From positions 19,875 through 83,874 of the forward strand of contig NZ_NFVA01000017.1 in assembly GCF_002264395.1 (NCBI RefSeq): a stretch of 64,000 nt of DNA. The letters run 5' to 3'. Position 1 is the stretch's first letter. Each line of letters starts with the position of its first letter. The notes beneath the pieces were generated by a model. It had not been told where the DNA came from. It did not search any database and worked only from the letters and a program-made list of their open reading frames with translations. Made by a program: the position numbers and the translations under genes. This document shows positions 36,458-44,865 of this stretch, one piece after another. Origin of the DNA: Paenibacillus sp. VTT E-133291 (lineage in GTDB: Bacteria; Bacillota; Bacilli; Paenibacillales; Paenibacillaceae).

Positions 36458-37168
36458 TTAAGCCATAGTGCCGAAGAACTCATCCTGCTCTTCATAAGGA
36501 AAGTGTCTTAGAAAATACGGAACCAATTCTTTGGCCACATCTTGAAGTTCAAAACGACGACCTGCACATTCTTCTAGGGAGGTTATTCCAAATTCAGTGA
36601 TACCGCATGGAATAATTCCTTGAAAGCCGTGTCCAGATATCCCTTCAGAAATGTTAAAGGCAAAACCATGGCTAGTTACAAACCCTCTTCGGAATTTGCT
36701 TTTGTTAAACTTGACACCAATGGCACAGATTTTCTCGTCGCCAACCCATACCCCTGTATACTCCGGCTTCCGTTCCCCTACAATTCCGTAGGATGCCAAA
36801 TAATCAATAATCACTGCTTCCAGACTGCGCAAGTACCCGCGTAAATCAACCTTACCTTCTTCACCGAGCATAAGGATCGGATAACCTACTAGCTGACCCG
36901 GTCCGTGATATGTAATATCTCCTCCCCGGTCGATTTCAAACAGCGCAATTCCTTTTTCTTTGAGCTGCTCTTCATCTAGAAGAAGATGTTCGGGATGATT
37001 CTGTGAACCAATAGTATAGGTAGGCGGATGCTGCAAAAGAATCAATCGTTCCGGTTGCTCACCAGCATCAATGGCGTGCACACTTTCCTTTTGCAGATCC
37101 CATGCCTCCCCATACTCCATAATAGGGTCATATGAAATCTGCAGCTTACGATTATCCGAAATATTCAT
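36458..37168 (-). CDS. lipB: Octanoyl-[ACP]:protein transferase LipB
   Basis: A 236-residue octanoyltransferase that moves octanoyl groups from acyl carrier protein to lipoyl domains, the first step of lipoate synthesis. The signature RGGDITYHGPGQLVGYP is intact, with the catalytic Lys region CAIGVKF and the acyl-thioester Cys in IIPCGI. It is the last gene of the branched-chain dehydrogenase cluster, 57 bp after the E2 gene whose lipoyl domain it would modify. Bacillus uses LipM/LipL instead of this LipB type, so its presence is a lineage marker. Confidence 0.93.
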   Translation of the reverse strand: MNISDNRKLQISYDPIMEYGEAWDLQKESVHAIDAGEQPERLILLQHPPTYTIGSQNHPEHLLLDEEQLKEKGIALFEIDRGGDITYHGPGQLVGYPILMLGEEGKVDLRGYLRSLEAVIIDYLASYGIVGERKPEYTGVWVGDEKICAIGVKFNKSKFRRGFVTSHGFAFNISEGISGHGFQGIIPCGITEFGITSLEECAGRRFELQDVAKELVPYFLRHFPYEEQDEFFGTMA

Positions 37169-37225
37169 ACCGTCAGGTCCCCTTTTTCAGTCTCATGCCT
37201 GCACAGTTTGGCTCGTTATTATTTT

Positions 37226-38587
37226 TTAGTAAAGTTTCGTATCTGGGGTATATCCTTCGATGTTATCCTTAACGCGTTGCAAGAAACGACCGCAAATTAC
37301 TCCGTCCAGAATCCGATGATCCAGCGACAGACAAATATTAGCCATTGATCGCACACCTATCATATCGTTTATGACAACAGGTCTTTTTACAATCGATTCA
37401 AACGTTAAAATCGCTGCCTGTGGATAGTTAATGATTGGATAAGAAAGAATGGAGCCAAATGAGCCGGTATTATTTACAGTGAAAGTTCCTCCCTGCAAAT
37501 CTTCCAGACTCAGTTTGCCTTCGCGGGTTTTTTGTGCCAATTCATCAATCTCACGTGCCAGCCCGGCAATATTTTTCTGATCAGCCTTCTTAATTACAGG
37601 AGTGATAACCGAATCTTCAGTACCTACCGCTAACGAGATATTGATATCACGTTTGACAATAATTTTGTCTACAGCCCAGACAGAGTTCATAATCGGGTAA
37701 TCCTTAATCGCACTCACAACAGCCTTCATCATGAAAGCCAGATAGGTTAGATTGATACCTTCTTTGCGCTTGAACTCATCCTTATGTTTATTGCGCAGTG
37801 CGACCAGATTAGTCACATCTACCTCAATCATTGTCCAAGCATGCGGAATTTCCGAGACACTTTGGCGCATTCTTGTAGCGATTGTATTCCGGATTGGTGT
37901 TACATCAATCAGGTATTCCGAACTGCTGCCTCGGCCACCCTCGACTTCAATTGTTGGAATACGAGGAGATTCACTCAAATGTAAACCCGATTGGCGAAGA
38001 GGCTCTTCCGTCTTCTTCTTTTCAGCCTGAACGAACTGAGGAGCAGGCGGTTGTGACACCGCTGGTGCAGGTTGACTAGCAGAAATCGAAGCTGGAGATG
38101 TAGCTCCGCCACTTTCGATGAAGGTCAGCACATCCTTACGGGTAATTCGACCGCCCATACCAGTACCCAAAACTAAATTCAGATCGATGTTATGCTCAGC
38201 CGCCAAAGTCTGCACCGCAGGAGAGTAGCGTGCACGCATCGTATCGCTAGCAGTTGAATTCGCATTTTGACCCGCAGCATTATTAGCTGCAACTGTGTTT
38301 GTGTTAGTCACGTTTACAGCAGCAGGTGCAGTCACAGGCACGGCAATACGACAAATGACTTCGCCGACATTGACAACCTGACCTTCTTCCGCCAATAGTT
38401 CACCCATAACTCCATCTATCGTTGAAGGCAATTCAGCATTTACCTTATCTGTAATAAGCTCACATATTGGTTCGTATTGCTCTACCGGATCGCCCGGTTT
38501 CTTCAGCCATTTGCCGATCGTCGCCGATACTAGCGATTCCGCCAGCTGCGGCATGATCACGTCAGTCAACTTTTGGTTGTCAGACAT
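37226..38587 (-). CDS. bkdB: Branched-chain 2-oxoacid dehydrogenase E2 (dihydrolipoamide acyltransferase)
   Basis: A 453-residue E2 core from the ATG at 38587 (GGAGTG, 5 nt). Domains in order: lipoyl domain with the modified Lys in ELITDKVNAEL (about 1-80), an Ala/Asn/Thr-rich linker, the E1/E3-binding domain (about 120-155, SPAVQTLAAEHNID), a second linker rich in Pro and Ala, and the catalytic acyltransferase domain ending in SLDHRILDGVICGRF with the active-site His and Asp. It transfers branched acyl groups to CoA. The repeat block at 38603-38770 separates it from the E1beta gene. Confidence 0.93.
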   Translation of the reverse strand: MSDNQKLTDVIMPQLAESLVSATIGKWLKKPGDPVEQYEPICELITDKVNAELPSTIDGVMGELLAEEGQVVNVGEVICRIAVPVTAPAAVNVTNTNTVAANNAAGQNANSTASDTMRARYSPAVQTLAAEHNIDLNLVLGTGMGGRITRKDVLTFIESGGATSPASISASQPAPAVSQPPAPQFVQAEKKKTEEPLRQSGLHLSESPRIPTIEVEGGRGSSSEYLIDVTPIRNTIATRMRQSVSEIPHAWTMIEVDVTNLVALRNKHKDEFKRKEGINLTYLAFMMKAVVSAIKDYPIMNSVWAVDKIIVKRDINISLAVGTEDSVITPVIKKADQKNIAGLAREIDELAQKTREGKLSLEDLQGGTFTVNNTGSFGSILSYPIINYPQAAILTFESIVKRPVVINDMIGVRSMANICLSLDHRILDGVICGRFLQRVKDNIEGYTPDTKLY

Positions 38588-38602
38588 CTTTTCACTCCTC
38601 AA

Positions 38603-38770
38603 ATGTTTTACGAAGTAAAACTCACTTCGTAAGCATAATCTTTAAGTTTTACGAAGCTTCGCTTCTTAGAAATACTTCGCAGTAAAACTTGCATCGTAAG
38701 CATTCGCTTATGTTTTACGAAGTAAAACTCACTTCGTAAGCATAATCTTAAAAGTTTTACGAAGCTTCGC
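38603..38770. repeat. Direct-repeat block between E1beta and E2 genes
   Basis: Two copies of a ~60-bp unit (38603-38662 and 38710-38770) differ by only one or two bases. A diverged partial copy lies between them (38673-38709). Each full unit contains a perfect 9-bp inverted repeat, TTACGAAGT and ACTTCGTAA around 7 nt, and the palindrome CGAAGCTTCG. The RNA can therefore fold into several hairpins between two subunit genes. It is non-coding. It may be a dispersed chromosomal repeat or a processing or attenuation element. Confidence 0.85.
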
Positions 38771-38785
38771 GTCCACTCCACTATT

Positions 38786-39772
38786 TTAATATTGCGCCAG
38801 TCGAAGCATTTCTGCCTTCACTTTTTCCTTGCTAAGCATGAAGAACTTCTCCATTGGTGGGCTGATTGGCATCGCCGGAACATCGGGACCACAAAGACGG
38901 AAGATCGGCGCGTCTAGTTCAAATAGACAATGCTCAGCGATAATTGCCGCCACTTCGCCACCAATACCGCCCGTTTTATTGTCCTCGTGCACAATAAGAA
39001 CCTTCCCTGTCTCACGAGCAGCAGCTATGATCGCCTCACGATCAAGAGGCTGCAAGGTCCGCAGATCCAGAATATGCGCTGTAATGCCTTCTTCGCGCTC
39101 CAATTCTTCTGCTGCTTGCATCGCAAAATGCAATGGCAAACTATAACCAATAACCGTAATATCTGTTCCCTTACGCAGCAGATTAGCTTCGCCAATTGGA
39201 ACGATGTAATCACCTTCTGGCACTTCTTCCTTGATCAGCTTATAGCACTTTTTGTTCTCGAAGAATAAAACCGGGTCAGGATCACGTACGGCTGCCTTCA
39301 ATAGTCCCTTTGCATCGTAAGCAGAGTAAGGTGCGACAATCTTCAAGCCTGGTGTACCGAAGAAAATCGATTCCGGACACTGAGAATGGTACAGACCGCC
39401 GAATACACCGCCGCCGATAGGCGCACGAATGACAACGGGGCAATTCCAATCGTTATTTGAACGATAGCGGATTTTGGCCGCTTCGCTAATGATTTGATTC
39501 GTTGCTGGAAGCATGAAGTCAGAGTACTGCATTTCAGCAATCGGCTTCATACCATACATAGCTGCACCAATCGCCACACCAGCAATAGCTGATTCCGCTA
39601 ACGGTGTATCCAGTACACGCTCTTCACCGAACTGTTCTTGCAGACCTTTTGTTGTGGTAAATACGCCACCCTTGAGACCCACGTCCTCGCCAAGCACAAA
39701 CACGGATTCATCGCGTTCCATTTCTTCCTTCATCGCGAGCCGAATGGCATCGATATATTCCATTATAGCCAT
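38786..39772 (-). CDS. bkdAB: Branched-chain 2-oxoacid dehydrogenase E1 beta
   Basis: A 328-residue beta subunit of the thiamine-diphosphate E1. Characteristic stretches are VLGEDVGLKGGVF, DTPLAESAIAGVAIGAA, APIGGGVFGGLYHSQ and HEDNKTGGIGGE. It pairs with the alpha subunit encoded 3 bp upstream to decarboxylate 2-oxo acids from Val, Leu and Ile. The product acyl-CoAs prime iso- and anteiso-branched fatty acids, the main membrane lipids of these bacteria. Confidence 0.94.
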   Translation of the reverse strand: MAIMEYIDAIRLAMKEEMERDESVFVLGEDVGLKGGVFTTTKGLQEQFGEERVLDTPLAESAIAGVAIGAAMYGMKPIAEMQYSDFMLPATNQIISEAAKIRYRSNNDWNCPVVIRAPIGGGVFGGLYHSQCPESIFFGTPGLKIVAPYSAYDAKGLLKAAVRDPDPVLFFENKKCYKLIKEEVPEGDYIVPIGEANLLRKGTDITVIGYSLPLHFAMQAAEELEREEGITAHILDLRTLQPLDREAIIAAARETGKVLIVHEDNKTGGIGGEVAAIIAEHCLFELDAPIFRLCGPDVPAMPISPPMEKFFMLSKEKVKAEMLRLAQY

Positions 39773-39775
39773 GGT

Positions 39776-40807
39776 TTATGCTCCTCCTTTCAGGTCGGAA
39801 TCACTGTAAACATGCAGCAGTGTATCTTCCGGTTTCGGGAACGGAGCGTTGTCAGCATATTCGATAGCTGCTTTAAGCTCAAGATTGCATTCAGCAATAA
39901 GATCTTGTTCTTGCTCGTCACTCCAAAGTCCCAGACCGATCAGGTAATTACGGAATCCTGCTACACCGTCCTTCTTCCAATTCTCATCAACCTCTTCTTT
40001 GGTCCGATAAGCCAAATCATTGTCCGAGGTGGAGTGTGGAGATAAACGGTACATCATGGCTTCGATTAACGTAGGACCTTCACCCGCAAGTGCTCTTTCC
40101 CGAGCTTCCTTAACGACACGATATACTTCCAGTGGATCATTGCCGTCTACACGCACCCCTGGAAACCCATAACCCAGAGCACGGTCGCTGACCTTACCTC
40201 CAAGCTGTTTGTGAGCAGGAATAGAGATCGCGTACTGATTATTCTGACACATGATAATAACCGGTAGCTTATTCACTCCGGCAAAGTTACAAGCTTCATG
40301 AAAATCGCCTTGGTTGCTAGAGCCTTCCCCGAAGGTTACAAATGAGACGAATTTTTTCTTTTGCATTTTGGCTGCCAAAGCAAAACCAACCGCATGAGGG
40401 ACCTGCGTGGTTACAGGACTTGAGCCTGTCACAATACGCAGACGCTTACTACCAAAGTGACCTGGCATTTGCCGCCCACCACTGTTTGGATCTTCTGCCT
40501 TTGCGAACACAGACAACATCAATTCACGAGTAGTCATACCCACGGAGAGTACGAAAGCATAATCACGGTAATAAGGTAAAAAATAATCATTCTGCCGGTC
40601 CAGCGCAAATGCTGCTGCTACCTGACCCGCCTCCTGGCCAATGCCGGAGACATGAAAGTTAATCTTGCCAGCGCGCTGAAGCAGCAGACTGCGCTCGTCG
40701 TATTTACGTGCGAGCAGCATATATCTGTACATATCGATGACCTGGCCGTCACTTAGTCCAAGCTGCTTATGTCTGTTAATCGTTTCTACAGTATCTTGGG
40801 ATTCCAT
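39776..40807 (-). CDS. bkdAA: Branched-chain 2-oxoacid dehydrogenase E1 alpha
   Basis: A 343-residue alpha subunit carrying the thiamine-diphosphate motif FGEGSSNQGDFHEACNFA ending in QNN, and the regulatory-loop sequence YRLSPHSTSDND. GEG instead of GDG is usual for branched-chain enzymes. It is the second gene of the cluster and is followed within 3 bp by E1beta. The cluster order lpd-E1alpha-E1beta-E2 matches the B. subtilis bkd operon, but ptb, bcd and buk are absent here. Confidence 0.94.
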   Translation of the reverse strand: MESQDTVETINRHKQLGLSDGQVIDMYRYMLLARKYDERSLLLQRAGKINFHVSGIGQEAGQVAAAFALDRQNDYFLPYYRDYAFVLSVGMTTRELMLSVFAKAEDPNSGGRQMPGHFGSKRLRIVTGSSPVTTQVPHAVGFALAAKMQKKKFVSFVTFGEGSSNQGDFHEACNFAGVNKLPVIIMCQNNQYAISIPAHKQLGGKVSDRALGYGFPGVRVDGNDPLEVYRVVKEARERALAGEGPTLIEAMMYRLSPHSTSDNDLAYRTKEEVDENWKKDGVAGFRNYLIGLGLWSDEQEQDLIAECNLELKAAIEYADNAPFPKPEDTLLHVYSDSDLKGGA

Positions 40808-40937
40808 AAAGAGATACCTCCTTATTCATAAAGCCTGAGTCTTACAGGATTTAAGACCAATTGTATCCTGATCTTAAAACCTGGTACTAAGACTTGGCTT
40901 GAATCTATTATAATCCCTTTCCACCCAAAAAGAAAAG

Positions 40938-42359
40938 CTAAATCCCGATAGATCTTCCATCTACAGCTAACATAGCTTCTCCAATGATCTCCGAAAGTGT
41001 TGGGTGAGCATGGATGGCCTCACCAACCTCCCAAGGCGTTGCATCCAGCAGTTGAGCCAGTGCAGCTTCTCCGATTAAATCCGTAACATGAGGACCAATC
41101 ATCTGCACGCCGAGAATATCTCCGCTGCTTCGATCCGCTACAACCTTTACAAACCCGTCCTTCTGGCCGTATACAATCGCCTTGCCAATGGCCGAGAAAG
41201 GGTATTTTCCAATCACTACATCATGTCCCATTGCTTTAGCTTCCTTCTCAGTATGACCCACACTCGCTACTTCAGGACGTGTATAAACACAGCGTGGTAC
41301 AAGATGTATGTGATAAGGATGAAGTTTCTCACCAGCGAGATGGTTGACCGCCATAATGCCTTCATGGCTGGCGGCATGAGCTAGTTGTAATCCACCGATA
41401 CAGTCACCAATCGCATAAATATGCGGCTCAGCCGTCTGCATACTAGCATTTACAGCAATAATTCCTTTATCAAAGCGAATATCTGTATTTTCCAGACCAA
41501 TATTCTCTATATTCGCTACCCTCCCTACGGATACAAGCAGCTTTTCTGCGGATAGACTTTGGGTTTGCTCTCCCTTACGGGCATCGATCGAAATTCCATC
41601 GTCCGTTACCTTGCAGGTTGCAGCATCCACTGTAGTTTCAGTCAGTACTCTAACACCACGTTTTTTAAGTAGACGCTGCAATTCTTTAGCTACTTCTTCA
41701 TCCTCTTGAGGTAGTAACTGACTAGCAGCTTCAACTACCGTAACCTGTACTCCGAAATCAACCAGCATAGAGGCCCATTCCACCCCAATGACTCCGCCTC
41801 CAACAATAATGATGGAAGAAGGTAACTCGTCGAGCGTGAGTGCTTCATCACTGCTAAGAATAACTTTCCCGTCTGGTTCCAGACCAGGTAATACACGCGG
41901 ACGAGATCCTGTAGCAATAATAAGATGGTTCGAGAGCACTGTTTCCATTTCACCGTCTTCTAGCTCCACAGCAACAGCACCACTACGCGGGGAAAAAATA
42001 GAGGGACCCGTCACGCGCCCCTTGCCTTTAATGACTTGTATTTTATTTTTGCGCATCAAATATTGTACGCCCTGATGAAGTTGTTCAACTACCGCTTCCT
42101 TGCGCTTTTGTACTTTTGGGAATACGAGCTGTACACCGCTTGTCTCAATGCCATAGCTCTCACTCTCGATGATTTCAGCATATACTTCTGCGCTTCTGAG
42201 CAGCGATTTGCTAGGAATGCAGCCACGGTGCAGGCAGGTTCCTCCCAGTTTGTCCATTTCGATGACGACGACGGACTTTCCAAGCTGTGCAGCGCGAATG
42301 GCTGCCACATATCCCCCGGTTCCTCCGCCAAGTATGGCCACGTCACATGAAATTGTCAT
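40938..42359 (-). CDS. lpdV: Dihydrolipoamide dehydrogenase (E3)
   Basis: A 473-residue flavoprotein with the FAD motif ILGGGTGGYVAAIRAAQ, redox-active GGTCLHRGCIPSKSLL (Cys pair five apart), the NAD motif IIVGGGVIGVEWASML, YAIGDCIGG and the C-terminal active-site HAHPTLSE. The CLHRGC variant is like B. subtilis LpdV. It reoxidises the dihydrolipoyl group of E2. It opens the branched-chain dehydrogenase operon, separated from E1alpha by 130 bp with no obvious terminator. Confidence 0.94.
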   Translation of the reverse strand: MTISCDVAILGGGTGGYVAAIRAAQLGKSVVVIEMDKLGGTCLHRGCIPSKSLLRSAEVYAEIIESESYGIETSGVQLVFPKVQKRKEAVVEQLHQGVQYLMRKNKIQVIKGKGRVTGPSIFSPRSGAVAVELEDGEMETVLSNHLIIATGSRPRVLPGLEPDGKVILSSDEALTLDELPSSIIIVGGGVIGVEWASMLVDFGVQVTVVEAASQLLPQEDEEVAKELQRLLKKRGVRVLTETTVDAATCKVTDDGISIDARKGEQTQSLSAEKLLVSVGRVANIENIGLENTDIRFDKGIIAVNASMQTAEPHIYAIGDCIGGLQLAHAASHEGIMAVNHLAGEKLHPYHIHLVPRCVYTRPEVASVGHTEKEAKAMGHDVVIGKYPFSAIGKAIVYGQKDGFVKVVADRSSGDILGVQMIGPHVTDLIGEAALAQLLDATPWEVGEAIHAHPTLSEIIGEAMLAVDGRSIGI

Positions 42360-42526
42360 GATATGTATCCTCCAGTCATTACACGTAAGTTCATTTTACA
42401 TTGTATATTGTACTCTCTTTTTAGCGTATTACAAAACTTATAAACATCATATCCAAATGGACTTTTTCTTACTAAAGCGTTATCATATGGTTGAATCCAT
42501 TGGGCTAAGAGGGGTAGGAGACACTT

Positions 42527-42832
42527 ATGAAACTATTAATTTCACGCTTCATTGCCATCCTTATTCTTGTGTTTCCCGGTTTAATCGCAATGAAGGGCTT
42601 CTTAATGATGAAGGACGATATTTTTGATTATATCTCTATGCACGGCGATGATTCCGTTGTTCCAGATTTCGCTTGGCTGCATTTCGGTGGAGGGTTTCTG
42701 CTCTTTGCAGCAGGCATGACTTTCCTTGGCGGCTGGATTCTAGCAAGAGACCGCAAACGTAATTATGTTGGCCCTCGTTTCAAAGAGAAACAAAAAGCGA
42801 AACAAGCTGCAGCGCAAGAAACGATCTCATAA
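42527..42832 (+). CDS. yqzF: DUF2627 membrane protein, YqzF homologue
   Basis: A 101-residue protein with two membrane helices (about residues 5-24 and 50-70) and a basic C-terminal tail rich in Lys and Gln. Length and pattern fit DUF2627. In B. subtilis yqzF also neighbours the bkd cluster, although there bkdR lies between. The function is unknown. The RBS (AGGAG) is 9 nt upstream. It is divergent from lpdV. Confidence 0.8.
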   Translation: MKLLISRFIAILILVFPGLIAMKGFLMMKDDIFDYISMHGDDSVVPDFAWLHFGGGFLLFAAGMTFLGGWILARDRKRNYVGPRFKEKQKAKQAAAQETIS

Positions 42833-42940
42833 GCAGCATAATCATCCCCTCATAGTACAATCGAAATCTATTTCACATTCTGCAATTAAACCATCCGACA
42901 ACTCACTTCAAATGCATAACGAATATCCACACATTACATA

Positions 42941-42997
42941 AAGGCGGGAGTTTTCATGGACGCGACCTGCGCTTCCTTGAAAACTCCCGCCTTTTTT
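42941..42997. terminator. Terminator between yqzF and the ABC exporter pair
   Basis: AAGGCGGGAGTTTTCA pairs perfectly with TGAAAACTCCCGCCTT around a 20-nt loop, followed by TTTTTT on the plus strand. It serves both convergent transcripts. Confidence 0.9.
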
Positions 42998-43005
42998 ATC
43001 ACAGC

Positions 43006-44865
43006 TTAAAGCCTAGCCTTATCAAGTACTTCTCTACGACCGCCTTGCACCAACTCACTGTACAAGCCACCTTGCTTCAACAACTCCTCATGGGAGCCCT
43101 GCTGCAGTAATCTGCCCCCTTGAAGAACAAGAATTCGATCAGCTGCCCGGATGGTGCCCAGTCTATGGGCAATAACGAAGCTGGTCCGTCCCTTCATTAG
43201 CGCCTGAAGTCCTTCCTGAATCTTGATTTCGGTCACCGTATCGATACTGCTAGTGGCTTCATCAAGAACAAGCATCGAAGGATTGGCAAGAATGGCCCTT
43301 GCAATGGATAGCAATTGCTTCTGTCCTTGGCTTATGCCGCTACCATCTGCAGAGAGCATTCGATCATAACCTTCCGGCATTCGGATAATAAAAGAATGAG
43401 CGTTAGCCAGCTTGGCCGCCGCCTCGACCTCTTCATCGGAAGCATCCAGTCTACCGTAACGAATATTATCGCGGATGCTGCCCTTGAATAAAAAGGAGTC
43501 CTGCAGCACAAACGCCATATGGCTCCTCAGGCTTTCACGCCGAATCGAAGTGACATCTAAGCCATCCAGCGTAATTTTACCCTGATTAGGATCATAGAAA
43601 CGAGATAACAGCCCGATAAGTGTTGTTTTGCCGGCACCGGTAGGTCCTACTAAGGCGATCATCTCACCAGGCTTCGCTTCAAAGCTAATATCATGCAGCG
43701 TGTTAAAACTTCCGTCATATGAAAAAGATACCTTTTCGAACTTCACTGCTCCCTCAACTTTAACCAGCGAAGTAGCTGCACCTTCATCTTTAGCTTCCGT
43801 CTCTTCGTCCAGCACTTCAAACACTCTTTCCGCTCCCGCAACCGCTGACAGTAGTGTATTCCACTGATTCGCTAAGTCATTAAGAGGGCGAGTAAATTGA
43901 CGCGTATATTCTACAAACACAATAATCACACCGACCGTAATCGCTCCGCGAATGGCTAACAAACCGCCGACTCCAGCCACAATAGCGAAGCTCAAATTAT
44001 TAAGTCCATTCATCAGCTTAGGAATGAAGCCTGAAATCGACTGTGCCCAGTATCCAGAGAGCATAATCCGCTCATTGCGTTCATGAAAACCAGCGATGAC
44101 CCGTTCCTCTTGTGAAAAAGCCTTGATAATCCGTTGACCGGATAACGTCTCTTCTATATAACCGTTTAACTCACCCACATTGCGCTGACGTTCTTTAAAA
44201 AGCGGACCCGTACGCCGAGTAATCCAGCGCATGCCTAATAACATCAACGGCACAACCAGGAACGTGAGCAGCGTCAGTAGAGGACTGAGCCAGAGCATTA
44301 CCCCCACCGTTCCGAGCAATGTCAAAACACTGGAAAAGATCTGAATAGCTGAGCTATTCAGCGTAGAGCTGACGTTCTCAATATCGTTGGTGAGGCGACT
44401 CATAATTTCGCCCTGCTGTCTCCGATTAAAAAATGAGATGGGCAACCGATGAAGATGGGAAAACAACTCCGTGCGCATCCGAAATACGGTCTCCTGGGCA
44501 ATTTCAATCATCCATATATTTTGCAGCCAAGAAGTTAATGAATAGAAGATATAAACACTAGCTAGACTGATTAGAAAAATCGTCCACGATCGTCCGCCAG
44601 TGCCTTCCAGATAATCATCCACGGCTTTACCAATCATATAAGGCCCGAGCAGTGCTAAAGCCGAGCTGAAGACTACCATTAACAGAACGAGAAAAAGCTT
44701 AGCTTTACGCTCGGCAAGGTAGCTCCAAATCCGTATGAGCGTGCCGCCCCAATCCTTCGCCTTTGCTTTTGGCTTCCCTCCAGCAGCTGAACCAAGGCTT
44801 CTTCCTGCTCCAAGCTCAATGACGGGTTTTGGGTGACGAAAGGGTTCAAGAATTGCTTTGAACAT
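43006..44865 (-). CDS. Heterodimeric ABC exporter subunit (catalytically competent half)
   Basis: A 619-residue fused permease-ATPase. A 50-residue basic N-terminal extension precedes six membrane helices (about 55-350) and the nucleotide-binding domain: Walker A GPTGAGKTT, Q-loop LQDSFLF, variant signature ISQGQKQ and Walker B MLVLDEATSSID with the catalytic Glu. The start overlaps the end of the partner gene by 20 bp. With the partner it forms an asymmetric exporter of the TM287/288 or B. subtilis YheHI kind, with one consensus and one degenerate ATP site. The substrate is unknown; drugs or lipids are typical. Confidence 0.92.
   Translation of the reverse strand: MFKAILEPFRHPKPVIELGAGRSLGSAAGGKPKAKAKDWGGTLIRIWSYLAERKAKLFLVLLMVVFSSALALLGPYMIGKAVDDYLEGTGGRSWTIFLISLASVYIFYSLTSWLQNIWMIEIAQETVFRMRTELFSHLHRLPISFFNRRQQGEIMSRLTNDIENVSSTLNSSAIQIFSSVLTLLGTVGVMLWLSPLLTLLTFLVVPLMLLGMRWITRRTGPLFKERQRNVGELNGYIEETLSGQRIIKAFSQEERVIAGFHERNERIMLSGYWAQSISGFIPKLMNGLNNLSFAIVAGVGGLLAIRGAITVGVIIVFVEYTRQFTRPLNDLANQWNTLLSAVAGAERVFEVLDEETEAKDEGAATSLVKVEGAVKFEKVSFSYDGSFNTLHDISFEAKPGEMIALVGPTGAGKTTLIGLLSRFYDPNQGKITLDGLDVTSIRRESLRSHMAFVLQDSFLFKGSIRDNIRYGRLDASDEEVEAAAKLANAHSFIIRMPEGYDRMLSADGSGISQGQKQLLSIARAILANPSMLVLDEATSSIDTVTEIKIQEGLQALMKGRTSFVIAHRLGTIRAADRILVLQGGRLLQQGSHEELLKQGGLYSELVQGGRREVLDKARL

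Noticed and set aside
38603..38770. CRISPR array
   Set aside because: Only two full copies of a 60-bp unit with internal structure and no spacer pattern or cas genes; it is an ordinary direct repeat.
37226..42359. Pyruvate dehydrogenase complex instead of branched-chain dehydrogenase
   Set aside because: E1alpha carries the GEG form of the TPP motif and LpdV the CLHRGC redox site, and the gene order and the neighbouring yqzF match the bkd region.
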